Both the position numbers and the translations under genes were made by a program. A stretch of 64,000 nucleotides of DNA from NCBI RefSeq assembly GCF_003932755.1, contig NZ_CP024202.1, positions 4,712,001-4,776,000 on the forward strand, in the 5' to 3' direction. Shown piece after piece: positions 19,517 to 28,487 of the stretch (positions within the stretch are counted from its first letter, which is position 1; each line of letters begins with the position of its first letter). A model generated the notes under the pieces. It was not told the origin of the DNA. It was given only the letters and a program-made list of their open reading frames with translations, and ran no database searches. The stretch comes from Methylomicrobium sp. wino1 (lineage in GTDB: Bacteria > Pseudomonadota > Gammaproteobacteria > Methylococcales > Methylomonadaceae).

Positions 19517-19993
19517 TCAAAACATATCCAATTCCGCTTTCTCTTCGTCGCTTAAAAACTTATTCAGGTCGACTAGAATCAATAATTCGTTATCTCGACT
19601 AGTCACCCCTTGAATATACCTGGAAGTATCTTCATTGCCTACGTTCGGAGCCGTTTCAATTTCGGATGATCTCAGCTCAACGACTTCGGCAACACTATCA
19701 ACCAAGATGCCGATAATATGCGATTCGGTTTCTATTATGACAATACGCGAATTATCGTCGGTCTCCTTCGACATCAAACCGAATCGATTACGCGTATCGA
19801 TTACCGTAACGACATTGCCTCGCAAGTTAATGATACCGAGCACATAAGACGGCGCACCGGGAACCGGAGCGATTTCTGCAACCCGCAGCACCTCTTGTAC
19901 TTGCATGACATTGATGCCATATTTTTCATCACCGAGACGAAAAGTCACCCATTGCATCACCGGATTGTTTTGTTTTGTATCGAATTCACTCAT
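19517..19993 (-). CDS. cheW: Chemotaxis coupling protein
   Basis: 158 residues, a single CheW domain (SH3-like) with the family pattern WVTFRLGDEKYGINVMQVQEV, PSYVLGIINLRGNVVTVID and GILVDSVAEVV. CheW links chemoreceptors to CheA in the cytoplasmic array. It is near the end of the chemotaxis genes, followed by the small protein and DUF2802. The gap to parP upstream (about 265 bp) contains repeats. Confidence 0.95.
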   Translation of the reverse strand: MSEFDTKQNNPVMQWVTFRLGDEKYGINVMQVQEVLRVAEIAPVPGAPSYVLGIINLRGNVVTVIDTRNRFGLMSKETDDNSRIVIIETESHIIGILVDSVAEVVELRSSEIETAPNVGNEDTSRYIQGVTSRDNELLILVDLNKFLSDEEKAELDMF

Positions 19994-20241
19994 TCGCGAT
20001 CACCGCTTCATTATTCAAAGTTGTTATTTTTTGCAAACCGCATCCGCCCAACTACTAACCCTTCACTCTATAAAAAGAATTTTGTCCACGAAAATCACGA
20101 AATTTAAAAATTATAGTTACGCACAATGTACCATTTCACAAGTCTTCCGTAGAATCCAAGCCTAAAAAAGGTAAGCGATTCGCCACTGGACGCTGGAGCG
20201 TCCAGTGCTGCATTCCCACGCTGGAGGGTGGGAACGATAAT

Positions 20242-20280
20242 CTTTAACCTTTAACCTTTAACCTTTAACCTTTAACCTTT
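20242..20280. repeat. Heptanucleotide tandem repeat (ctttaac)5 across the parP stop codon
   Basis: Five full copies of ctttaac at 20242-20276 followed by cttt. The parP stop codon (TAA, 20258-20260) lies inside the array. The last codons of parP are read from it. Confidence 0.95.
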
Positions 20281-20998
20281 CTTCTTTCCCCTTTCTTCGC
20301 GGCGTCAACTGTTTGACATCGATCACAGCAGTCAATTCTTCGATTACCGTTCCGATCAACCAAGGCCTCTGCTTACGGTTAGTTCGCCACCGAACTTGCT
20401 CGGGGCGCACTTTGCCGATCGACAAAAGTTCGTCGCAAGCCAATCCCCAATTGCCATCCTGGGTAATTAACATGCTTTTAAAAGGCTGCTCGATTAAATC
20501 GCGTTTATTCGCATAGCCTTTTCCTAAAATCAATTGCCCGGAATCGAGAATACCGATTTTTCGTTCCTGGTCTTCCAGCAAACCGATAAACCACGAGGGT
20601 TGCCCAGGGATTTTAGTGATCGTCTTGTCGAATTTAACGGCTCTGGATAATTCAACCAAAGGCGTCGCCAGTATGAGTTGACCTATTTTAAAAAACAAGG
20701 CCTGGAATTCATACTGCGCCCAAGGCGGCATCACCGCAAGCGGCATGGTCGGCTTTGGAATCAATTGCAGTTCAACCAAGGCCGGCGTCTTGACAATGAA
20801 CTCGCTTTTTTCTTTTACTTTCGATTTAACGCTTGTTTTCGGCACCGGTTCATTAATTTCAGGTGCCGATTGCGTAATCGCATCAGAATCCTCAGCCGGC
20901 ATTTCGTCCAGCAAGGTTTTCAAATAACTGTCGAGCGCCAATTCCTGATGAATAATCTGTTGTTCGATTTCCGAATTTTTATTGCTAATATTAGTCAT
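20258..20998 (-). CDS. parP: ParP-like CheW-domain protein (chemotaxis array localisation)
   Basis: 246 residues. Residues 1-95 are low-complexity and Pro/Glu/Lys-rich; the rest is a divergent CheW-like domain (FQALFFKIGQLILATPLVELSRAV, PSWFIGLLEDQERKIGILD, CDELLSIGKV). It directly follows a ParA-like gene with a one-base overlap. This is the ParC-ParP arrangement known from Vibrio and Pseudomonas, where ParP holds CheA at the pole. The final residues RLKVKG are encoded by a heptanucleotide repeat. The name rests on context and domain, not on a family search. Confidence 0.78.
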   Translation of the reverse strand: MTNISNKNSEIEQQIIHQELALDSYLKTLLDEMPAEDSDAITQSAPEINEPVPKTSVKSKVKEKSEFIVKTPALVELQLIPKPTMPLAVMPPWAQYEFQALFFKIGQLILATPLVELSRAVKFDKTITKIPGQPSWFIGLLEDQERKIGILDSGQLILGKGYANKRDLIEQPFKSMLITQDGNWGLACDELLSIGKVRPEQVRWRTNRKQRPWLIGTVIEELTAVIDVKQLTPRRKGKEERLKVKG

Positions 20999-21801
20999 TA
21001 AACCGCTGCCGTTTCTTTGATAGGCTGACTATCATGCAATAACAAGCGGTCCAGCAGGGCTGAATAAGCCTCCACGGCTTTCGATTCCGGCCAATAAATC
21101 GATAACGGAATACCTTGCGTGCTGGCATCCCTGATTTTTGTATCGATTGGTATTATCGAATTCCAAAGATAATCCGGATATAGGTTCATTAATACTTTGA
21201 GGCTTTCTTGAGCTGCACGCGTTCTTTTATCGAACATTGTCGGTACGATCGTGTAACGAGGCGCATTCGCGCGCGATTTATAAACCATATTGAGCGTATG
21301 CATCATGCGCTCGAGTCCTTTGACGGCCAAAAATTCGGCCAATACCGGCATGATCAGTTGTTGACACGCGGCCAACGCATTGATCATCAACACACCGAGC
21401 ATCGGAGGGCTATCGATAATGACATAATCATAACGGTCGGCGACTTTGGCCAAGGCATTATGGACTACCAATCCCATGCCGCCCATCGATGCGACTTGTC
21501 GGTCCAAAGTCGCAATAGCGGTCGCGGCCGGCAATACAAACAAACCGTCGAATTTAGTTTCTACGATATAAGGTTCGGGCCCTGCGTTTTTCTTTTTCAA
21601 ACTGGCATCATGAAAAAGATTGTATACGCTGGCCTTGACTTCATCGGGATTCATTTTGAAATAGCTCGTCAATGCGCCGTGCGGGTCGAGATCGACCAAT
21701 AATGTACGAAACCCCCAGGAAGACAATAGACCGCCGAGCGTAACGACAGTCGTCGTTTTGCCTACACCGCCTTTCTGATTGGATACCGTCCAAACCTTCA
21801 T
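20998..21801 (-). CDS. parC: ParA-family ATPase ParC (polar positioning of chemotaxis arrays)
   Basis: 267 residues. It has the deviant Walker A of ParA/MinD ATPases, KGGVGKTT (residues 10-17), Walker A' LVDLDPHG and the Walker B-like DYVIIDSPP. Because it lies between motD and a CheW-like gene within the chemotaxis cluster, it is the array-positioning ParC and not a chromosome-segregation ParA. It acts as a dimer forming dynamic polar gradients (known for the Vibrio homologue). Confidence 0.85.
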   Translation of the reverse strand: MKVWTVSNQKGGVGKTTTVVTLGGLLSSWGFRTLLVDLDPHGALTSYFKMNPDEVKASVYNLFHDASLKKKNAGPEPYIVETKFDGLFVLPAATAIATLDRQVASMGGMGLVVHNALAKVADRYDYVIIDSPPMLGVLMINALAACQQLIMPVLAEFLAVKGLERMMHTLNMVYKSRANAPRYTIVPTMFDKRTRAAQESLKVLMNLYPDYLWNSIIPIDTKIRDASTQGIPLSIYWPESKAVEAYSALLDRLLLHDSQPIKETAAV

Positions 21802-21966
21802 AAAATGCCTTTCAACCTAAATTCATTAGCTACACCACAAAAAACTCGGTTCTCGAAGATTTTCCGGTTCCCACGGTCCTCCGTGGGAACCCATTACCTT
21901 GGCCGCCGGAGCAAGACCGGCATGCATTCCCACACTGGAGCGTTAGGAACGAGGAATTGCCCACAA
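21802..21966. repeat. 165-bp gap with short palindromic repeats
   Basis: It contains ttcccacggtcctccgtggg (21869-21888) and cattcccacactggagcg, words shared with short dispersed repeats near 20205 and 59460. No gene. Confidence 0.55.
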
Positions 21967-22860
21967 CTATTGGGAACGTTGAGTATTCTTCATTTCAGCT
22001 TCGGTAACCGGCGTGATATTCAGTAATTTCGCTCTTTCTACGTCATCCGCCCCGTAACGGGCAAAAGCATGCGACATCAATACCACCACGACTCTTCTAT
22101 TTTGAAATCGACCAGCTTCGCTACTATTATCGGCTATCGGATGAAATTCTCCATAGCCGACTGCCGATAATCGTGACGGCACTATCCCCTCGTTGACGAA
22201 TTCCCTCACTACGCTAGTCGCTCGCGCCGAAGACAATTCCCAATTGGACGGGAATTTAACGGTACTGATCGGGACAGTATCGGTATGCCCCTCGACATTG
22301 ATGACATTCGGCATGCGCCTGACAATTTCCGAAACTTTTTTTAGAACCGGTAGCGCTTTTGGCGATAACTCGGCCTCGCCGCTCGCGAATAACAATTCGC
22401 TGTTCATTTCCAATTCGATCCAAAAATCATGTTTTTTTACTGCCACTAGGTCCTTTTCGATAAATGGCGCCAAGACTTCCGACATTTGTTCGGACGCCTC
22501 GATCAAATTACGGCGCTCACGCAGTATCTCCTCGCTGAGTTCATGTTTTTTTTCAACCTCTTCCAAAGTCGGATGAGGTAGCTCGATCGGCTGAACGGTC
22601 ATCGGTTCCTCACCAATTTGGATCGGCTGCACCACGGTAAAAGGGATACCTTCTCTATCGGAAATCGCCGACTCCGATTGCTTTTTCGAGAAGGCTTCTC
22701 CTAATGAGTCGGACAGTGTTTTATATTTGCCTTCGTTGACCGACGATATCGAATACATCACGACAAAAAACGCAAATAATAAGGTAATAAAATCAGCATA
22801 GGAAATCAGCCATCGCTCATGATTTTCAGGTTCGGCCACTTCTTTCTTTTTGCGCCGCAT
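21967..22860 (-). CDS. motD: Flagellar motor stator protein MotD (MotB family)
   Basis: 297 residues. A basic N-terminus (RRKKKEV) precedes one transmembrane helix with the plug-type start WLISYADFITLLFAFFVVMYS (Asp near residue 23 for ion transfer). A linker follows, then an OmpA-like peptidoglycan-binding domain (VEGHTDTVPIS, QNRRVVVVL). Pseudomonas-type genomes carry such a second stator pair, MotC-MotD, inside the chemotaxis cluster. Here motC ends 13 bp upstream. Confidence 0.92.
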   Translation of the reverse strand: MRRKKKEVAEPENHERWLISYADFITLLFAFFVVMYSISSVNEGKYKTLSDSLGEAFSKKQSESAISDREGIPFTVVQPIQIGEEPMTVQPIELPHPTLEEVEKKHELSEEILRERRNLIEASEQMSEVLAPFIEKDLVAVKKHDFWIELEMNSELLFASGEAELSPKALPVLKKVSEIVRRMPNVINVEGHTDTVPISTVKFPSNWELSSARATSVVREFVNEGIVPSRLSAVGYGEFHPIADNSSEAGRFQNRRVVVVLMSHAFARYGADDVERAKLLNITPVTEAEMKNTQRSQ

Positions 22861-22873
22861 GACATCCTCCGAG

Positions 22874-23626
22874 CTAATTCCGATTTTCGATTAAAAAACC
22901 GGATAATTTCAATTCGATATTTTTTGGATTTTCTCCCTCGGCGATCGCTACGATACCCTCAACCAACAACTCCCTGGCCTGCGACATTGTCAATATGTGC
23001 ATCTTCAATTTATTTGCAACCGGCAAAAAAATCAGATTGGCAAAGCCAACGCCATAGATTGTCGCAACAAATGCCGTTGCAATTCCGGAACCCAATAAAC
23101 CTGGTTCGGCCAGATTCTTCATGACATGAATGAGACCAATCACGGCACCGAGAATACCGATCGTCGGCGAGTAACCGCCCATCGCTTCAAATACTCTAGC
23201 CGCCTGTAAATCACTAAATTCTCTGGTATTAAGCTCTAGTTCCAAACAATCCCGGATCACTTCCGGTTCGCTACCGTCGACTAAAAGCTGCAGACCCTTA
23301 AGTGCGAACGGATCGATTTCAGTATCGAGAACCGACTCCAGACCCAGCAAACCTTCTTTTCTGGCCAACGCGCTCCATTCGACCATTTTGTTGACTTGTT
23401 GCTCAAACAGTTGCTTCCGGGGCTTGAAGATCCATAAACTGATATTGAGGCCTCTTAAGAATACCGTCGGCGGAAATTGCAACAATGTCGCACCTAACGT
23501 ACCGCCTAAAACGATCACTAAGGCCGGTCCGTTTAGCAGCGTCTCTGCATGCCCGCCGTCCATTATCGTACCACCAACGATCGCCACGAAACCCAACACG
23601 GCGCCAATGAGACTTAAATAATCCAT
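22874..23626 (-). CDS. motC: Flagellar motor stator protein MotC (MotA family)
   Basis: 250 residues with four membrane helices and the cytoplasmic loop of MotA/ExbB proteins (LEAMGGYSPTIGILGAVIGLIH near residue 150 is the conserved P-x-I/L-GxxG region). It forms the ion-conducting stator with MotD. The start overlaps the cheB stop, placing it in the chemotaxis operon. Confidence 0.93.
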   Translation of the reverse strand: MDYLSLIGAVLGFVAIVGGTIMDGGHAETLLNGPALVIVLGGTLGATLLQFPPTVFLRGLNISLWIFKPRKQLFEQQVNKMVEWSALARKEGLLGLESVLDTEIDPFALKGLQLLVDGSEPEVIRDCLELELNTREFSDLQAARVFEAMGGYSPTIGILGAVIGLIHVMKNLAEPGLLGSGIATAFVATIYGVGFANLIFLPVANKLKMHILTMSQARELLVEGIVAIAEGENPKNIELKLSGFLIENRN

Positions 23627-24726
23627 TAAGTAATCCGGCTTAATTGCCGCCCTATTTCATCGAGACTGTAAATATTATCGGCCAAACCTGCATCGATAAC
23701 CGCTTTGGGCATACCGTATATCGTGCAACTTTCCTCGTTTTGCGCCCAAATTATCGAACCCGCTTGTTTCAGTTTACGGGCACCTTCTTTACCATCTGAA
23801 CCCATACCGGTTAAAACTACCGCCAACGCTCCATCTTGAAAATGCCGAGCGACTGAAGCCAATGTAATATCGGCACAAGGACTGTAAATTTCTCCGGCTA
23901 TTTTCGGCCTTAAAACAATCGACTTACGCATGCCGGAGCCTTTGAGTTCCAATTGCATTCCTCCTGCCGCAACCAACGCCGTTCCAGTCTCTAAGGTATC
24001 GCCATCGTGCGCTTCCCTAACCTTGATACGGCATAATTGATCCAACCGATCTGCAAAACTAGCCGTGAAGTTTTGCGGCATATGTTGAACAATGATCACC
24101 GGCAACGGACATGACTGTGGAACTTGGCTTAACACTTGCTGCACCGCAACAGGACCGCCGGTCGAGGCGGCAATCACCATGATGCGTAACGCACCGAATT
24201 GTCTCGCTGTTTGCTGAACCTCTTGCTTAGCCGGTTTTTCAAGCGATTTTCCAGCCGGTCCGGTTTTAGACTTGGTCAGCGCTACGCTGCTTTTTGTTTT
24301 GATTTTTCCGGCTTGCAAGGCAACCATGCGCACCCTTCGCCGAAGCAAGCGTTTGGCCGTCTCTCGGTCGGCATCGATCTCATCCAGTCGCTTCGGTAAG
24401 AAATCCACCGCACCGGCATGCAAGGCATCCAAAGTCGCTTGCGCACCTACCTGAGTCATTGCCGAAAACATCAAAATAGGCGTCGGCGTTTCCGCCATGA
24501 TGCGCTTAACCGCAGTAATTCCGTCCATCAACGGCATCTCGATATCCATCGTGATGACATCGGGCCACAAGGCAGCCGCCAGCCTGATCGCTTGTAAGCC
24601 GTTATTGGCAAGACCTACCACTTCAAATTCGGCGAGTCCGTCGCTATCTTTCGACTCCTCAAGAATTTCCTTGATTCTTTTACAAATAAACCCGGAATCG
24701 TCGACTATCAATACCTTAACGGCCAT
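23626..24726 (-). CDS. cheB: Chemotaxis glutamate methylesterase CheB
   Basis: 366 residues. The receiver domain has Asp9/Asp10 and the phosphoacceptor Asp61 in TMDIEMPLMDG. A linker leads to the methylesterase domain with the Ser-His-Asp set: ASTGGP (Ser), VQHMP (His) and GMGSDG (Asp). It removes methyl groups from, and deamidates, chemoreceptors for adaptation. A 250-bp repeat separates it from cheA. No cheR is present in the window. Confidence 0.95.
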   Translation of the reverse strand: MAVKVLIVDDSGFICKRIKEILEESKDSDGLAEFEVVGLANNGLQAIRLAAALWPDVITMDIEMPLMDGITAVKRIMAETPTPILMFSAMTQVGAQATLDALHAGAVDFLPKRLDEIDADRETAKRLLRRRVRMVALQAGKIKTKSSVALTKSKTGPAGKSLEKPAKQEVQQTARQFGALRIMVIAASTGGPVAVQQVLSQVPQSCPLPVIIVQHMPQNFTASFADRLDQLCRIKVREAHDGDTLETGTALVAAGGMQLELKGSGMRKSIVLRPKIAGEIYSPCADITLASVARHFQDGALAVVLTGMGSDGKEGARKLKQAGSIIWAQNEESCTIYGMPKAVIDAGLADNIYSLDEIGRQLSRIT

Positions 24727-24740
24727 GAACTTCTAATTAC

Positions 24741-24991
24741 TCCCTTTACTCAAAAATTGGCTAACTTTATGAAGGTATGGGGCGGTTAAGGAAGATGTCG
24801 GCAGCAGGGCAGATTTTGCTCCTCGGCAATTGCTCCTACATCGCCTAAAGCGCCTACTGTTGGTGTACTAGTACACGCCATCCATGGCGTTCGAGCTGCC
24901 GTCAAGCCCTCATGAATGGGTTCACGGCGGTCCTCGATTGACACATCCCATACCTTTTATTCTTAGACGGTTTTTCAATCAAAAAGGAGTA
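24741..24991. repeat. Dispersed repeat B, copy 2, between cheA and cheB
   Basis: It begins with actcaaaaattggctaactt and ends with gacggtttttcaatcaaaaa then ggagta, the same ends as copy 1 (9119-9288). An extra ~80 bp lies in the middle. The right end overlaps the last codons and the stop of cheA. It lies inside the chemotaxis operon. Confidence 0.8.
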
Positions 24992-27258
24992 TTGCTTGCA
25001 TATCGCTTCATTAATCCGGGTACGTCGAGAATTAGTGCAATGCGCCCGTCTCCGGTGATCGTCGCCCCCGAAAGTCCGTCCAAGCCTTGCAATTTCGCAC
25101 CCAAAGCCTTAATGACAACTTCTTCCTGGCCAATTAATTGATCTACGACAAAACCGACTTGACGTCCACCGGCATTGACCACGACGACATGTGCGGAAAC
25201 TTTTTTATTAAGCACATAATTCGGGTCCTGCACGAGCCATTCGCCGAGATAAAATAGCGGTAAGGCCTTGTTTCGGACCATGACGACCTGCTGTCCATCC
25301 ACAACATTGGTCACACGCAAATCCAGATCGAGAATTTCCATCACGCTGCCCAACGGTAATGCGAAGGCTTGATCAGCTAACTTGACCATCAATGTCGGCA
25401 TGATTGCAAGCGTCAAAGGAACCTTGATGGTGATCGTGGTTCCGACGCCTTCCTTTGAATCGACCTCGACCGCACCGTTCATTTGAGAAATGCGGGTCTT
25501 TACGACATCCATACCGACTCCCCGTCCCGAAACATCGGAAATCTCTGTTTTGGTCGAAAATCCGGGCATAAAAATTAAATTAAAACATTCACGCTGATCC
25601 AGTCGAGCTGCGGTATCGGCATCCATTAAACCCTTTTCGACGACCTTGGCCCGCAAAGCATTGGCATTCATGCCCTTGCCATCATCCTTTATCGATAACT
25701 CGATATGATCGCCTTGCTGCGAAGCGGTCAACACGACGACGCCTTCGGCCAGTTTACCTGCCGCAGTCCGCTCTTCCGGGCTTTCGATACCGTGATCGAC
25801 CGAATTTCTCACTAAATGTACCAACGGGTCCGCCAAAGCCTCGACTAAGTTCTTGTCGAGATCGGTTTCTTCTCCAACCAATTCCAGTCTAATTTGTTTA
25901 TTAAGACTACGCGCCAAATCCCGAACTACACGCGGAAATCGACCGAATACTTTTTTAATCGGCTGCATTCGGGTTTTCATGACCGCTAGTTGCAGATCGG
26001 CTGTCACAACATCGAGATTAGCAATTGCCTTGGCCATCTGATCGTCGCTATCGGATGCTGATCTAAGCGTCTGAAAACGATTTCGTACCAAAACCAATTC
26101 GCCGACCATGTTCATGATATCGTCGAGTACCTGAGTATCGACCCGAACGGTGGGCTCGATTTGCGTGGCGCCTGAAGGGGCTGCTTTTGAAGCGGCGGGC
26201 TTTTGATCTTTAGTGCCATGCTGCTCTATCGAATGAGTAGCGGACGACGGTTTGTCTTTGTTGTCGGGAACGGATTCGGCGACAGGTTTCTTTTCCGGTG
26301 ACTTAGGTGCTTGATCACCGGTTTCGGCAACTGCTGAAGGGTTGAATTTTCCTTTACCATGCAATTGATCGAGCAAATTTTCGAATTCGTCTTCGGTAAT
26401 TTCATCGGAATCCGAAGCCGCCGGCACCGGTTTTTCGGCGGGCATCGATACCGTTTCGGCATTTTTCGATTCGACACCTGCATTCGATGCGGTTTCGCTA
26501 CGATCGGATTTGGAGGATGTCGGCGAACCGCCTTTGCCATGTAATGCATCGAGTAGTTGCTCGAATTCATCTTCGGTAATTTCATCGGCTGCCGAAGCCG
26601 ATTGCGATTCGCTTTGCGTTATTTTAGGGGAGGTCGGCGAAGCGCCTTTACCATGCAAGGTATCGAGCAATTGCTCAAACTCTTCCTCGGTGATTTCATC
26701 GGAGCTGGAACTATCGTCAGAGCTTGCGGACTCCTCGTCGGCCATATTCAGCATCGATTCGAATTCTTTCTCGACAATATCGATTTCATCGGCGGAGGCA
26801 ATAGGCAATGGCTCTTGTTCTTGCTCTTCCGCGCCCCTTTGTTCGGGTGCTTCCGCTTTGGATGCTTTGCCGGGCAACGTAAAGGCCTGAAGTTTGTTCA
26901 GTAATGCCGGCGATGCCGGTTCGGGCTCTTGTCCAACACGGATCTGACCGAACATTTCGTTAACAATATCCAGTACCTGAAGAACGACATCCATCAATTT
27001 AGGGTCGACTTTTCTATCGCCTTGCCGAAGCACATTAAAGACATCCTCAGCTTTGTGACAAACTTCAACCAAGGGGTCTATCGCTAAAAATCCGGCACCG
27101 CCTTTGACAGTATGAAAACCTCTGAATATGGCATTGAGCAAATCGTAATCATTGGGCATCTGCTCGAGTTGAACCAACTGCTCGCCCAATAAATCGATTA
27201 TTTCACCGGATTCGACTAGAAAATCCTGTAAAATTTCGTCATCCAGATCAATCGCCAT
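24979..27258 (-). CDS. cheA: Chemotaxis histidine kinase CheA
   Basis: 759 residues. P1 carries the phosphorylated His49 in RGFHTVKGGAGF. A long acidic linker (about 185-340) holds three near-copies of a motif, DEITExEFExLLDxLHGKG. Dimerisation, ATPase (GEETDLDKNLVEALADPLVHLVRNSVDHG; DVSGRGVGMDVV) and CheW-like domains follow. It phosphorylates CheY and CheB in response to receptors. The last residues (NTPF) and the stop are read from the neighbouring repeat, so the natural C-terminus may have been altered. Confidence 0.95.
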   Translation of the reverse strand: MAIDLDDEILQDFLVESGEIIDLLGEQLVQLEQMPNDYDLLNAIFRGFHTVKGGAGFLAIDPLVEVCHKAEDVFNVLRQGDRKVDPKLMDVVLQVLDIVNEMFGQIRVGQEPEPASPALLNKLQAFTLPGKASKAEAPEQRGAEEQEQEPLPIASADEIDIVEKEFESMLNMADEESASSDDSSSSDEITEEEFEQLLDTLHGKGASPTSPKITQSESQSASAADEITEDEFEQLLDALHGKGGSPTSSKSDRSETASNAGVESKNAETVSMPAEKPVPAASDSDEITEDEFENLLDQLHGKGKFNPSAVAETGDQAPKSPEKKPVAESVPDNKDKPSSATHSIEQHGTKDQKPAASKAAPSGATQIEPTVRVDTQVLDDIMNMVGELVLVRNRFQTLRSASDSDDQMAKAIANLDVVTADLQLAVMKTRMQPIKKVFGRFPRVVRDLARSLNKQIRLELVGEETDLDKNLVEALADPLVHLVRNSVDHGIESPEERTAAGKLAEGVVVLTASQQGDHIELSIKDDGKGMNANALRAKVVEKGLMDADTAARLDQRECFNLIFMPGFSTKTEISDVSGRGVGMDVVKTRISQMNGAVEVDSKEGVGTTITIKVPLTLAIMPTLMVKLADQAFALPLGSVMEILDLDLRVTNVVDGQQVVMVRNKALPLFYLGEWLVQDPNYVLNKKVSAHVVVVNAGGRQVGFVVDQLIGQEEVVIKALGAKLQGLDGLSGATITGDGRIALILDVPGLMKRYASNTPF

Positions 27259-27268
27259 AATTCAATCC

Positions 27269-27994
27269 TCAAAAACCCAAGCTAGACAGCAAATCGTCGA
27301 CATCGTCTTGGCTAGTCGCCACCTCGTCTTTTTTATCGTCAACACCGGGCACGACCGGTCCCGGTAACTCGACGTTCGACATGGCCGTCTCTTTTGAAGC
27401 CGCTTTAACGCTTGATAAACGGATTAAATCGACCATGCCGTTTTCCAAGTCTTCGACCATTGCTATCACGCGCCGGATGATTTGTCCGGTAATATCCTGA
27501 AAGCCTTGAGCCATTAAAATATCGTTGAGCCCGTTTTGCATAATTTCCAGCGATTTAACCGACTCATTAAAATACTCGGTGATTTCCTGACTCATGTCTT
27601 TGAACTCTTCGAAAGGCATTTTTCGAATCAAGAAACGTTCCCAGTTTTCGGCGAGTTTTGTGGCTTGCTCGTTGAGCGTTCGCGCAACCGGGACGATATC
27701 CTCGACAACGGTCAAGGTTTGATCGGCGGCTTGTTCGGTCATTGTAATGACATAACGCAATCGTTCCTTCGCATCCGGAATTTCCTGCGCGGCAATCTCG
27801 GTGATTTTCGAATCCACGGAAAAATGCACCATGGCATCGTGCAATTGCCGGGTTAATCGACCCACTTCAATAAACAACTGGCTTTCTCGGATTCCGGCTA
27901 TTTCATCGAGAATTCTGTCGGCCGTTTGCTCGTCTCCTTCTTCTAATGCCTTAAGCAGGTCTTTAACCTGACTGAGGCGATCTTTATCGGTCAT
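27269..27994 (-). CDS. cheZ: CheY-P phosphatase CheZ
   Basis: 241 residues, mostly long helices as expected for the CheZ four-helix bundle. The catalytic segment is LMAQGFQDITGQIIRRV (Gln near the QDITGQ motif). The end DVDDLLSSLGF matches the conserved CheY-binding C-terminus of CheZ. It speeds dephosphorylation of CheY-P. It lies 10 bp upstream of cheA and 14 bp downstream of cheY. Confidence 0.95.
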   Translation of the reverse strand: MTDKDRLSQVKDLLKALEEGDEQTADRILDEIAGIRESQLFIEVGRLTRQLHDAMVHFSVDSKITEIAAQEIPDAKERLRYVITMTEQAADQTLTVVEDIVPVARTLNEQATKLAENWERFLIRKMPFEEFKDMSQEITEYFNESVKSLEIMQNGLNDILMAQGFQDITGQIIRRVIAMVEDLENGMVDLIRLSSVKAASKETAMSNVELPGPVVPGVDDKKDEVATSQDDVDDLLSSLGF

Positions 27995-28008
27995 TAAATC
28001 CCCTCAGA

Positions 28009-28383
28009 TTAGCTGTCTATGCGTTCAAAGATTTTTTCGATTTTTTCTTTGAGCGTCGCTGCGGTAAACGGCTTAATGATATATCCATTGACACCGGCTT
28101 GAGCCGCCATAATAATTTGCTCGCGCTTAGCTTCGGCCGTCACCATTAAAACCGGCAACGTGGCAAGATCCGGGTCGGCTCGAACGGCTTTCAGCAAATC
28201 CAATCCGGACATGCCCGGCATATTCCAGTCCGTCACAAGAAAATCGATGCCTCCGGCTTTTAGTCTCGGCAGAGCGGTTTTACCGTCATCGGCTTCGGCC
28301 GTATTAGTAAAACCCAAGTCCCTCAGCAAGTTTTTTATAATACGCCTCATTGTCGAAAAATCATCCACGATGAGAATTTTCAT
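28009..28383 (-). CDS. cheY: Chemotaxis response regulator CheY
   Basis: 124 residues, a lone receiver domain with Asp pair (VDDFST), phosphoacceptor in [11 protein letters not shown], Thr/Ala switch VMVTAEA and Lys in KPFTA. The ATG at 28383 gives [14 protein letters not shown], the normal start; a longer reading from 28413 adds ten atypical residues. CheY-P binds FliM (EIDALL motif present in FliM here) to reverse the motor. Confidence 0.96.
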   Translation of the reverse strand: MKILIVDDFSTMRRIIKNLLRDLGFTNTAEADDGKTALPRLKAGGIDFLVTDWNMPGMSGLDLLKAVRADPDLATLPVLMVTAEAKREQIIMAAQAGVNGYIIKPFTAATLKEKIEKIFERIDS

Positions 28384-28487
28384 ATTTTTATCCAAGGATA
28401 GTCTCCAACCCACTCAACTTAATAAATAAAACTTTTTGTAACGTTTGATGCTACGCATCGCAATCTTTTTCGATAGCACGGCCTCAT

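Noticed and set aside
24884-25141. Plus-strand reading over the cheA end
   Set aside because: Opposite strand to cheA and partly repeat sequence; no ribosome site or domain.
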